From Rubrobacter xylanophilus (GTDB lineage Bacteria > Actinomycetota > Rubrobacteria > Rubrobacterales > Rubrobacteraceae): 64,000 nt of DNA. Of this stretch, positions 16,585 to 22,916 are shown in pieces; the stretch's first letter is position 1; the number at the start of each line of letters is the position of its first letter. The translations under genes and the position numbers were made by a program. Location of the stretch: NCBI RefSeq assembly GCF_007164525.1, contig NZ_AP019791.1, positions 2,777,501 through 2,841,500 of the forward strand. The letters run 5' to 3'. A model generated the notes under the pieces. The model was not told the DNA's origin, did no database searches, and saw only the letters and a list, made by a program, of their open reading frames with translations.

Positions 16585-16823
16585 CCGCCTTTTACTATCT
16601 CCATGTGGAAGGTCTTCCCATCATCTTCTGTTATCCGCCAGGAGCACCTCCTCTGCTCGACGAGGCGGGGGATGGTCTGCCGGGCGGGTGGGTAGTCCGT
16701 GATGACCGTGAGCCTGCCTCCCGGAGGGAGGGCCTTCAGCACGGCCAGGGTCTCCACCGTGGGGCCCGGGCAGATGCTCCCCCGCAGGTCCAGCTCCACC
16801 ACCACGTCTCTCCGCGGGCTCAC
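16581..16823 (-). CDS. TusA/SirA-like sulfur-carrier protein
   Basis: An 80-aa TusA-like protein. DLRGSICPGPTVETL contains the C-P-x-P motif whose cysteine carries persulfide sulfur in this family. The GTG at 16823 overlaps the DUF2182 stop by 4 bp (GTGA), as elsewhere in this cluster; an ATG at 16835 (84 aa) is also possible. It is directly followed, again with a 4-bp overlap, by the DsrE-like gene, the usual partner in sulfur-relay systems. Confidence 0.87.
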   Translation of the reverse strand: MSPRRDVVVELDLRGSICPGPTVETLAVLKALPPGGRLTVITDYPPARQTIPRLVEQRRCSWRITEDDGKTFHMEIVKGG

Positions 16824-17563
16824 ACGGCTTCCCATACTCCAGGGAGCGCAGTGCCCAGGATCACCGTGCCGCCCGCGATCATAAGTACCCCGAGAGGGCG
16901 CACGAGGCGGTGACCGCCGGGCAGAGTCTTCTCGGCGAAGACGATGACGGCCGCCGTGAGCATCCAGGCTGGGTTCATCATCCCCAGGGCGACCAGCCCG
17001 GCCATGAGGCCCGCGCAGCAGCCCAGGCAGTCCACGCCGTGCAGCACCCCCAGCTGCAGAGCCCCGGCAGCTCCGGCGCGCCACCGCTGCATCAGGAAGA
17101 AGAGCGGGCTGCCGCAGCGGACGTGGCAGGTGCGCTTGAGCGCCGTGAACTGGTAGATTCCGCCGGCGACGAGGAGCAGCCCCGGCAGGACCGCAAGCAG
17201 CGGGCTCATCCCCTCCATCAGGAGGCTGTAGGCGTAGACCGGCAGCCCCGCGGCGATCCAGACGAGGAGGTAGCCGGCGAGCAGGGCCGCCACGCCCGCT
17301 CCGGAGCGGTGGCGGGAGAGGGTGCGGTAGAGCAGGAAGAGGGGAAGTGTAGCCGGCAGCATCATCGCGACCATCATCGTCGCCCAGCCCGCCAGGAAGA
17401 GGGCGGGGCCCGTGGCTTCGCCCATCCCCGAACCTCGCGCCTGATGGACGGTGTATGCCCAGCCCACGACGGCCAGCGCCGCGAGGAAGGCCCCCGGCAG
17501 GAGATTCTCGCGCCTGCGCCATCTCTCGAGGACTGCGGGTGCAAACGCGCCGGTCGGCTCCAT
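16820..17563 (-). CDS. DUF2182 integral membrane protein
   Basis: A 247-aa polytopic membrane protein with about six helices. Diagnostic features are GWATMMVAMMLP in an early helix, a Cys pair in TCHVRCGSP, and the Cys-rich membrane motif DCLGCCAGLM. The clustered Cys and Met residues in or near the membrane suggest a metal (possibly copper) role, but the function is not established. The longer open frame upstream is shadow; the ATG at 17563 follows the SnoaL-like gene by 8 bp. Confidence 0.83.
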   Translation of the reverse strand: MEPTGAFAPAVLERWRRRENLLPGAFLAALAVVGWAYTVHQARGSGMGEATGPALFLAGWATMMVAMMLPATLPLFLLYRTLSRHRSGAGVAALLAGYLLVWIAAGLPVYAYSLLMEGMSPLLAVLPGLLLVAGGIYQFTALKRTCHVRCGSPLFFLMQRWRAGAAGALQLGVLHGVDCLGCCAGLMAGLVALGMMNPAWMLTAAVIVFAEKTLPGGHRLVRPLGVLMIAGGTVILGTALPGVWEAV

Positions 17564-17571
17564 CGCGTCTC

Positions 17572-17940
17572 CTACTCGTCCCAGACCTCTACGTTGAGCT
17601 GGCGTGAGATCTCGCCGCCGCGCACCTCCAGCGTGGCCGCCGCCAGCACCCGGACCCCGTCCGCGTACTGGCACGCCTCGTTGAACGCCACGCGCCCCTC
17701 GCCGACGACCTCGTTCTCGATGCGGTGGGTCATCTCCCGGCCGCACACGTCGTGCAGGAACGCCGAGATCTCCTGCCTGCCCCGCAGGATCCGTGGCTTG
17801 CTGGGCGGGGTGCTCTTGCTGATGATGCGGAGCTCGGCGTCTTCGGCGTACAGTCTCGCGAGCGCTTCGGCGTCGCGCTGCTCGCTGGCCCGACGAAGCT
17901 CCTCGAAATCCAGTCTCCCGGCCGTCTGTCGTTCCATCAT
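17572..17940 (-). CDS. SnoaL/NTF2-like fold protein
   Basis: A 122-aa cone-shaped NTF2-like protein: helix DFEELRRASEQRDAEALARLYAEDAELRI, then GRQEISAFLHDVC and a curved sheet. Such proteins bind small ligands or act as isomerases, hydrolases or limonene-epoxide-hydrolase-type enzymes; no specific active site can be assigned. It is the first gene of the DUF2182-TusA-DsrE-DUF1326-dioxygenase cluster and likely shares its promoter, which would lie in 17941-18012. Confidence 0.78.
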   Translation of the reverse strand: MMERQTAGRLDFEELRRASEQRDAEALARLYAEDAELRIISKSTPPSKPRILRGRQEISAFLHDVCGREMTHRIENEVVGEGRVAFNEACQYADGVRVLAAATLEVRGGEISRQLNVEVWDE

Positions 17941-18012
17941 GGTTCGCCTCCTCTCCGGTGGATTGCCGGTGAAACGCTTCTCTCTTCCTCTTGCGTACGG
18001 GTCTCCGCGAGG

Positions 18013-18312
18013 CTATCGACCTCCTGAGGCCCAGCTCCGGAAGATCTCTTCGGCCTTCTCCACGGGGATCACGGGCTGCGAGTCCACGGTGAAGCTGCCG
18101 TAGACCTCCGGCCCGAAGAGGTCATAGAGCTTCTCCGGCGCGTCGATGTCGACGAGGAAGCAAGCTCCGCGCTTGTTGCCGAGCAGACCAGCGTCGCCGA
18201 CCCTGCCCGAGCCCATGATCTTCTGCAGCTGTCCCCCGATGAGCTCCCGCAGGCGCCGGTCGGCGTCCAGGACGATGCTGTCGTGAGCTTCGATGGTGAC
18301 GTGGAACCTCAC
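18013..18312 (-). CDS. Hypothetical protein, possible ferredoxin-like alpha+beta fold
   Basis: The supported core is 99 aa starting GTG at 18312 (RFHVTIEAHDSIV), with AAGGAG nine bases upstream. The frame is open to a GTG at 18450, which would add 46 hydrophilic residues without a good ribosome site. The pattern (RFHVTIE, a helix, GACFLVDIDAPEKLYDLFGPE, then DSQPVIPVE) resembles small isomerase/YCII-like alpha+beta barrels used in dimeric enzymes, but I cannot name a family. It lies downstream of the large P-loop regulator on the same strand. Confidence 0.6.
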   Translation of the reverse strand: MRFHVTIEAHDSIVLDADRRLRELIGGQLQKIMGSGRVGDAGLLGNKRGACFLVDIDAPEKLYDLFGPEVYGSFTVDSQPVIPVEKAEEIFRSWASGGR

Positions 18313-18462
18313 CGCCGGAGGCTCCTTATCGCCGGGCGGTTCGCTCTCCAGCTCCGGGTGGTCGTCGCCGCGAGTATGCCGCGCTCCTTTCTTGCGGTTG
18401 GCTTCCGTGTCGCCGTACCAGCCTGCCCCCTCCGGTTGCTCACCCGCCACTTCGAAAGCTGC

Positions 18463-20508
18463 TCATCTCCTGTCCGGTTTCAACGGGCCGCGTAGCTCTT
18501 CCCGCCAGAGGATGGCGGCCACCCGCTCCGTTCCGGCCCTGAGGTGCCTGCGGTAGGTGCTGAAGGGCAGGTCCAGGAGCCGGGCCGCCTGCTCCTGGGT
18601 CGGTGCCGGCTGGAAGTAGGTGTGGTGCAGGGCCCGGTAGAGTTTTGTCTCCCTCGGGGTCCGCTTCAGTTCCTCCGCGGCCTCCAGGAGCAGCCGCTGC
18701 AGCGCCGGGACGCGCTCGTGCTCTCCGGATCGGCTGCCCGTCCGCCGGACGAGCAGCCGGGAGCGGAGAAGGGGGCTGGAGCACAGAGCCTCCGGCCTGC
18801 GATGGTTCCGGAGCGCCTCCCGCACGGCCGCGGTGAATTCCTCCTCCCCGAGGAGCGCGAGACTGCCGTCCGCGGGCGGGACGCCGGACGGAAGATCCTC
18901 TACGGGGCCGCGCTCGGAGAGGAGCCACAGCCAGGAGCTCGGAGGCTCCACCCTCCAGTCGTGGCCGTAGAGAATGTGGCCCGCGCTGCCGGCGCCGGGG
19001 TCCGCCCCCGGCAGCCGGGCGAAGCCCATTCGGGCGAGCGCCCGATCCCGAAAGGAGTCGGGTCCGGAGGCGGCGAGGAGGGTGCAGGCCGGGGCGGGGG
19101 GAGCGGCGAAGACGTGCCGGAGAACCGCGGCGAGGAGCAGCTCCCGCACCTCGGCTCCTCCCTGATGGGCGTGGCGGGCCATCCAGAAGCGGACGAGGCC
19201 CGCAGCCTCGCCCGGTCTGAGCGGGGCGTGGCGCTCCAGATAGCGCCACGCCGCACGAACAGCCTCGTCGTCGAGTGACTCCCCGGACAGCCTCAGGATC
19301 GTCACGAACCCGGTGGGACGCCCCGACCCGTCCCGGTAGACGGTCGTCTTCGCCCGCCTCCGGGCGAGCCAGAGCTCCGCGAGTCCGGCGGAAGCCCTCC
19401 CCTCGTGCCGCCCGATCATCTCCGTCAGGGCCGGCAGATCCTCCGGCCGCAGGGGAGTGACCTCCGCTCCGTCGAGCTCTCCACTGCCGAGCAGCGGACG
19501 GATACACGCGTCCTCCCGGTGCAGGAAGAGGTAGTCCATGAGCGCCCGCCGCCGTTCCTCCTCCCGGTCGTCCGCGAGGCGGGCGGCGTGGTAGCCGCGG
19601 AGGCGCCGGAGCAGGGCGGCGTGGCGGTCCGGGTTGCGCCAGCGCAGCTCCGCGCCGACGGCCTCGCGTACGGTGGGGTGAGGGATCAGACCCGGCCGAC
19701 CGAACCGGACGAAGTCCAGGTCGCCCAGCCACCCGAAGAGCTCTTCCGGCATCGCCCCCGGAACGGCGTGGGCCAGCAGGGATTCGGTGGTGTGGCGGGC
19801 TAAGGCGCAGACCTCCAGCGCTGCGCGGTGGGCCGGACCGGGAACCTCCCGGACGAAGCGTTCCATCAGGACCCGGACGACCCCGGGCTCTTGCGCGCTG
19901 TCGAAGTCTACCTTCGAAGACCGGGCGGCATCGGCGGCGAGTGAGAGGGCGAGCGGATGTCCGTGGGCGAACTCCAGCACGCTCCGTTGGCGGCGCGAGT
20001 CGAGCCCTCGTAGCCGGAGGTACTCCCGGCTCTCCTTCTCGCTCAGGTCGTCGAGCGGCATCGTGCGTACCAGGCTCCGCCAGCCCGGGTCCGTCTCCCA
20101 CTCGGCGGGTGGGGGATCCCGCCCGGCAAGCACGAGCAGGAGACCCTCGGGCAGCCGGCGTATCAGCTCCTCGTCCACCCAGTCCTCCAGGCGGCCCAGA
20201 CGTTCGCATCCGTCGAGCAGGATCACGTGCCTTCCCGGCCGCGCTCTCTCCAAGAGCGATGGCAGAGGCGGTCCGGTGAGCTGCTGGGCGTCGAGATGGT
20301 GCGCCCTCACTCCCGCCTCCCCGCACAGGTAGGCGAACTCCCGGAGCAGCGCCGTCTTGCCGCTGCCGCCGACCCCGAAGACGTAGAGCACCCCGAACGG
20401 GGGCTCCCCGGAGGAGATGGCCTCCTGGAGCAAGCGCTTCTCGGCCTCCCGGCCGACCAGCATCCGGTGCCGCTCCAGGCCGAGGCGACCGGTCTGTCGA
20501 GAGGACAC
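18463..20508 (-). CDS. P-loop (STAND-like) regulatory ATPase with C-terminal HTH
   Basis: A 681-aa cytoplasmic protein. P-loop GVGGSGKTALL near residues 45-55, Walker B-like HVILLDGCERLG near 95-105, and an arginine-rich NTPase module (LVLAGRDPPP, ARSSKVDF region) like the ATP-binding half of MalT/LuxR-type regulators. The middle (TVYRDGSGRPTGFVTILRLS) resembles an acetyltransferase-like segment. The C-terminus (TQEQAARLLDLPFSTYRRHL) reads as a helix-turn-helix similar to sigma region 4. It is probably a ligand- or protein-sensing transcription factor; its target may be the short gene downstream or the divergent genes. No membrane segments. Confidence 0.72.
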   Translation of the reverse strand: MSSRQTGRLGLERHRMLVGREAEKRLLQEAISSGEPPFGVLYVFGVGGSGKTALLREFAYLCGEAGVRAHHLDAQQLTGPPLPSLLERARPGRHVILLDGCERLGRLEDWVDEELIRRLPEGLLLVLAGRDPPPAEWETDPGWRSLVRTMPLDDLSEKESREYLRLRGLDSRRQRSVLEFAHGHPLALSLAADAARSSKVDFDSAQEPGVVRVLMERFVREVPGPAHRAALEVCALARHTTESLLAHAVPGAMPEELFGWLGDLDFVRFGRPGLIPHPTVREAVGAELRWRNPDRHAALLRRLRGYHAARLADDREEERRRALMDYLFLHREDACIRPLLGSGELDGAEVTPLRPEDLPALTEMIGRHEGRASAGLAELWLARRRAKTTVYRDGSGRPTGFVTILRLSGESLDDEAVRAAWRYLERHAPLRPGEAAGLVRFWMARHAHQGGAEVRELLLAAVLRHVFAAPPAPACTLLAASGPDSFRDRALARMGFARLPGADPGAGSAGHILYGHDWRVEPPSSWLWLLSERGPVEDLPSGVPPADGSLALLGEEEFTAAVREALRNHRRPEALCSSPLLRSRLLVRRTGSRSGEHERVPALQRLLLEAAEELKRTPRETKLYRALHHTYFQPAPTQEQAARLLDLPFSTYRRHLRAGTERVAAILWREELRGPLKPDRR

Positions 20509-20765
20509 GGCCCGGCACTCCGAAATCTCTAGGCCTCGGAGCTTCGGGACCGGCTTCCCTCCGCCGCTCCCCTGGAACGGGTCATCCCTGGCATCGCGAG
20601 CGCTCCTTCCCGCGGGTTTCGGCGGGCCCGCGTACTTGATGCGGTTAATGCTATCCCGATGCCGGGCTCCGGACCTCGCTCAAATGAGTGATTTCCCGGG
20701 GGCGGGGGCCACTAAGATAGAATGGGTGTCCGGGAGATGAGACCGGAGAGAAGGGAGGTTCTCGG
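20509..20765. promoter_or_regulatory. Divergent intergenic region with candidate -10 box
   Basis: 257 bp between the P-loop regulator (minus) and a small plus-strand gene. TAGAAT at 20718-20723 is a plausible -10 for the plus strand, about 40 bp before the TTG start; no good -35 is visible. The remainder holds no open frame I would call a gene. Confidence 0.4.
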
Positions 20766-20954
20766 TTGGCCGAGGAGCAGAGGATCACCTGGGACCCGGA
20801 GGCAGACCGCCGGATAAAGCGCAGCCCGTTCCTGATGCGCCGCTTCATCCGCAAGCGCATCGAAGACCGGGTGCGCAGCCGCGGGCGCACCCACGTAACC
20901 GAAGCCGACGTGGACGAGAGCGCCCGGATGTACCGCCAGTATCGATTTAAGTAG
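20766..20954 (+). CDS. Small PCP-reductase-like (PF08369-type) domain protein
   Basis: A 62-aa basic protein consisting of one PCP_red-type domain (ITWDPEADRRIKRSPFLMRR, then RSRGRTHVTEADVDE), a motif best known from light-independent protochlorophyllide reductase subunits but also found in many non-photosynthetic bacteria with unknown role. TTG start with GGGAGG upstream. The same domain occurs three times in the large fusion protein at 22917-25238, so the two may work together (inference). Followed after 5 bp by the Mth938-like gene. Confidence 0.75.
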   Translation: MAEEQRITWDPEADRRIKRSPFLMRRFIRKRIEDRVRSRGRTHVTEADVDESARMYRQYRFK

Positions 20955-20959
20955 GCAGG

Positions 20960-21319
20960 ATGGGTTCACCCCGGATCACCGGCCTCTCCTGGGGACGGCT
21001 GGAGACCGAGCGGGGTACCTTCAAGGACGCCAAGCTCTACCCCGGCGGGGCCCGGGAGTGGGACTGGAACGAGACCGGCACCCGCCACGAGCCCGGCATC
21101 CAGCCCGCCGACGTCGAGGAGCTTCTGGAGTGCGGCGCCGAGGTGGTGGTCCTCGGCCGCGGCTTCCACGGGCGGCTTGGGGTCTGCGAGGAGACGCTGC
21201 GGCTTCTGCGGGAGCGGGGGGTGGAGGTGTACGCGGAACGGACCGAGGAGGCCGTCCGCCGCTACAACGAACTGGCCCCCGCGGGTAGGGCGGGGGCGCT
21301 CATACACTCCACCTGCTAG
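20960..21319 (+). CDS. Mth938-like domain protein
   Basis: A 119-aa protein of the Mth938/NDUFAF3-like family: ITGLSWGRLETERGTFKDAK at the start, the GIQPADVEELLECGAEVVVLG core, then EVYAERTEEAVRRYNELA. The fold is known from archaeal Mth938; bacterial function is not established (some eukaryotic relatives assist respiratory complex I assembly). Co-transcribed with the small PCP_red-type gene. Confidence 0.82.
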   Translation: MGSPRITGLSWGRLETERGTFKDAKLYPGGAREWDWNETGTRHEPGIQPADVEELLECGAEVVVLGRGFHGRLGVCEETLRLLRERGVEVYAERTEEAVRRYNELAPAGRAGALIHSTC

Positions 21320-21323
21320 AGAC

Positions 21324-21352
21324 AAAAAATATCCGGGCCGGGAAGCCGCCCG
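21324..21352 (-). terminator. Probable intrinsic terminator of the PRC-barrel gene
   Basis: Read on the minus strand: a CGGGC/GCCCG stem with a 9-base loop followed by GATATTTTTT. It ends a minus-strand transcript coming from the gene at 21530-21934. The hairpin is short but the six-T run is unusual in this genome. Confidence 0.5.
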
Positions 21353-21388
21353 CTGCGCGCTAACGTGGCGCGCGACCACCGACCCGGT

Positions 21389-21473
21389 CCGCGGGAAGCT
21401 CAGGCGCCCCGCGGAGAGTTGTTGACTGTCCTGTCCATCGGACCCTTCCCTCCCCGTAGAGGTTCAACAACTC
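21389..21473. repeat. Two inverted repeats between convergent genes
   Basis: A CCGCGGG...CCCGCGG hairpin (21389-21414) is followed by a perfect 10-bp inverted repeat GAGTTGTTGA (21416-21425) / TCAACAACTC (21464-21473) with a 38-base spacer. The pair lies in the 210-bp gap between two convergent genes, so it may belong to bidirectional termination, or the 10-bp repeat may be a protein site. Confidence 0.5.
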
Positions 21474-21529
21474 CACCTACATCCTAACATCCGGGGAGCT
21501 CTTGTGCCAACCGTGTCGTGTGTGGTGCG

Positions 21530-21934
21530 TCAGCCGCCCAGGGAGAGCTGGTCGGTGTACCCGTAGTGCTCGAAGGCGGCCCGGCGGGCTTCGGGGTCTG
21601 GAATTTTCTCTTCTCCGTACCTCGGGCCCTGCAGGATCCTGGCGCGGCCCTGCTCCACCCGGACGCCCTCCTCGCTCACGCCCGTCACCGCGTCCACTGG
21701 GATCAGGAGGTCTTCCCCGCTCGCGGCGGAGACCCTGAGGAGGTGCACCGCCGGCACCCGGGACCATACGTAGGCGTCCTCCACGGTTCCGACTTCTTCG
21801 CCGGCGTGGTCCAGGACCTTCTCGCCCCGGATGCCGCGCCACGTTTCGTCCAGCTCGCCCTCGAACTCCTCCAGCCTCACCAGCTCTTCTTGTGCCAACG
21901 CTGGAAGTCCTCCTTTCCCTCCTCCGCCTCTCAT
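21530..21934 (-). CDS. PRC-barrel domain protein
   Basis: A 134-aa soluble protein. After a Glu-rich helix (AQEELVRLEEFEGELDETW) it has a PRC-barrel pattern: GEKVLDHAGEEVGTVEDAYV, then DLLIPVDAVTGVSEEGVRV, as in stress-related and photosynthetic PRC proteins. ATG 21934 has AGGAAAG upstream; a TTG at 21898 with GGAGG nine bases upstream is an equally plausible start (122 aa). Probably a stress or sporulation-type structural protein; no enzymatic role is indicated. Confidence 0.8.
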   Translation of the reverse strand: MRGGGGKGGLPALAQEELVRLEEFEGELDETWRGIRGEKVLDHAGEEVGTVEDAYVWSRVPAVHLLRVSAASGEDLLIPVDAVTGVSEEGVRVEQGRARILQGPRYGEEKIPDPEARRAAFEHYGYTDQLSLGG

Positions 21935-22056
21935 GCTCTTCTTTCCTGCTTTCGCCGCGGGCCAAACTTTTCTCGAGGGTGATCTCGCAAAGGCCGGGGG
22001 ATCCTGCTACCCTGTGGCGGTCGCTTGGAACGGTACGCAGCACAAGGAGGGGGACC

Positions 22057-22569
22057 TTGACCAAAGCCAGATCCCTGCCCGGAGCAGCCTTGCTTCTGGC
22101 TGCGGCCATGCTCGCCTTTATCCTGGTGGTGGTGCTCGCGGCCCCCGGCGAGAGAGTCTCGGCCGCGGAGAAGACGCCTCGCTACACCGTATTGCGCGTC
22201 TCCGACGCCCAGGGGGTGCGGGAGGTCGTGGTCTCCACCGCCGCCCGGCGGGAGGAGGGGATGCGCCTCGTCGCCGATGAGCTGCGTGAGAGGGGCAACG
22301 TGCCGGAGGACGGCACGCTGCTCGTCGAGTACCGGAAGCTCCGGGATCCCTCCCGGGAGACGGGCTTCGCCCTCGTCTTCGACAGCGAGCGCGCGGTGCT
22401 GGAAGCCGGGAAGACCGCCCGCTACGGCGAGGTCTACGACGCCGGGGATGCCGAGCGGATAATGGAGGAAGAGGACGGCATCCGGGCCGTCAGCTACCGC
22501 GACTTCGCCGAGGAAAACCCCGGCCTCTGGGAGCGCATCCGGGAGTTTTTGCTCCCGGCCTTCTTCTAA
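22057..22569 (+). CDS. Secreted or membrane-anchored hypothetical protein
   Basis: A 170-aa protein starting TTG with AGGAGGGGG upstream. The N-terminus has a basic stretch and a hydrophobic core (LLLAAAMLAFILVVVLAA), so it is secreted or anchored by one helix. The mature part is acidic and repetitive in charge with no recognised domain. It ends with a 4-bp overlap with the convergent ferredoxin gene. The longer upstream frame overlaps the PRC gene and lacks a ribosome site. Confidence 0.65.
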   Translation: MTKARSLPGAALLLAAAMLAFILVVVLAAPGERVSAAEKTPRYTVLRVSDAQGVREVVVSTAARREEGMRLVADELRERGNVPEDGTLLVEYRKLRDPSRETGFALVFDSERAVLEAGKTARYGEVYDAGDAERIMEEEDGIRAVSYRDFAEENPGLWERIREFLLPAFF

Positions 22570-22835
22570 GCGTCCAGCGTGACGTCGGAGAGGGGGCTGC
22601 CGATGCAGATCAGCCGGTAGCCCTCCTCCAGCTCTTCATCGGAGATGGCGAAGGCCAGATCCTGGTCCACCTCCCCCTCCAGGCACCGCTGCATGCAGGT
22701 GGTGCAGGTGCCGCTGCGGCAGTCGTAGGGCAGGTCCATCCCCGCCTCCTCGGCCTTCTCCAGGATGTACTCGTCCTCGGCCACCTCTATGGTGATGCCG
22801 CTCTTCTTGAACGTCACCCGGTGCGTCTTGGCCAA
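22566..22835 (-). CDS. Plant-type [2Fe-2S] ferredoxin
   Basis: An 89-aa ferredoxin with the classical ligand pattern CRSGTCTTC-x(n)-C (CxxxxCxxC, then the last Cys in RLICIGSP), an N-terminal beta-grasp, and a TTG start preceded by AAGGAG. It transfers electrons to an unknown partner. It lies 81 bp downstream of the stress/rubredoxin fusion on the same strand, with a hairpin between, and may serve that protein (inference). Confidence 0.93.
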   Translation of the reverse strand: MAKTHRVTFKKSGITIEVAEDEYILEKAEEAGMDLPYDCRSGTCTTCMQRCLEGEVDQDLAFAISDEELEEGYRLICIGSPLSDVTLDA

Positions 22836-22860
22836 CTTTCTCCTTCTTCTCCCTCGCGAC

Positions 22861-22896
22861 GAGCCCCGGCCCCGCGCAAGACCGGAGCCGGGGCTC
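22861..22896 (-). terminator. 10-bp inverted repeat between fusion gene and ferredoxin
   Basis: GAGCCCCGGC (22861-22870) and GCCGGGGCTC (22887-22896) form a perfect 10-bp stem with a 16-base loop, between two minus-strand genes. No T-run follows on the minus strand; a TCTTGTGTCTC tract follows on the plus strand. It may attenuate, stabilise or separate the two transcripts. Confidence 0.5.
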
Positions 22897-22916
22897 TCTT
22901 GTGTCTCTCCGCCTGT

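Noticed and set aside
18313-18450. 46-residue N-terminal extension of the small gene at 18013
   Set aside because: Hydrophilic, low-complexity and lacking a ribosome site at its GTG, whereas AAGGAG precedes the internal GTG at 18312. Kept as an alternative only.
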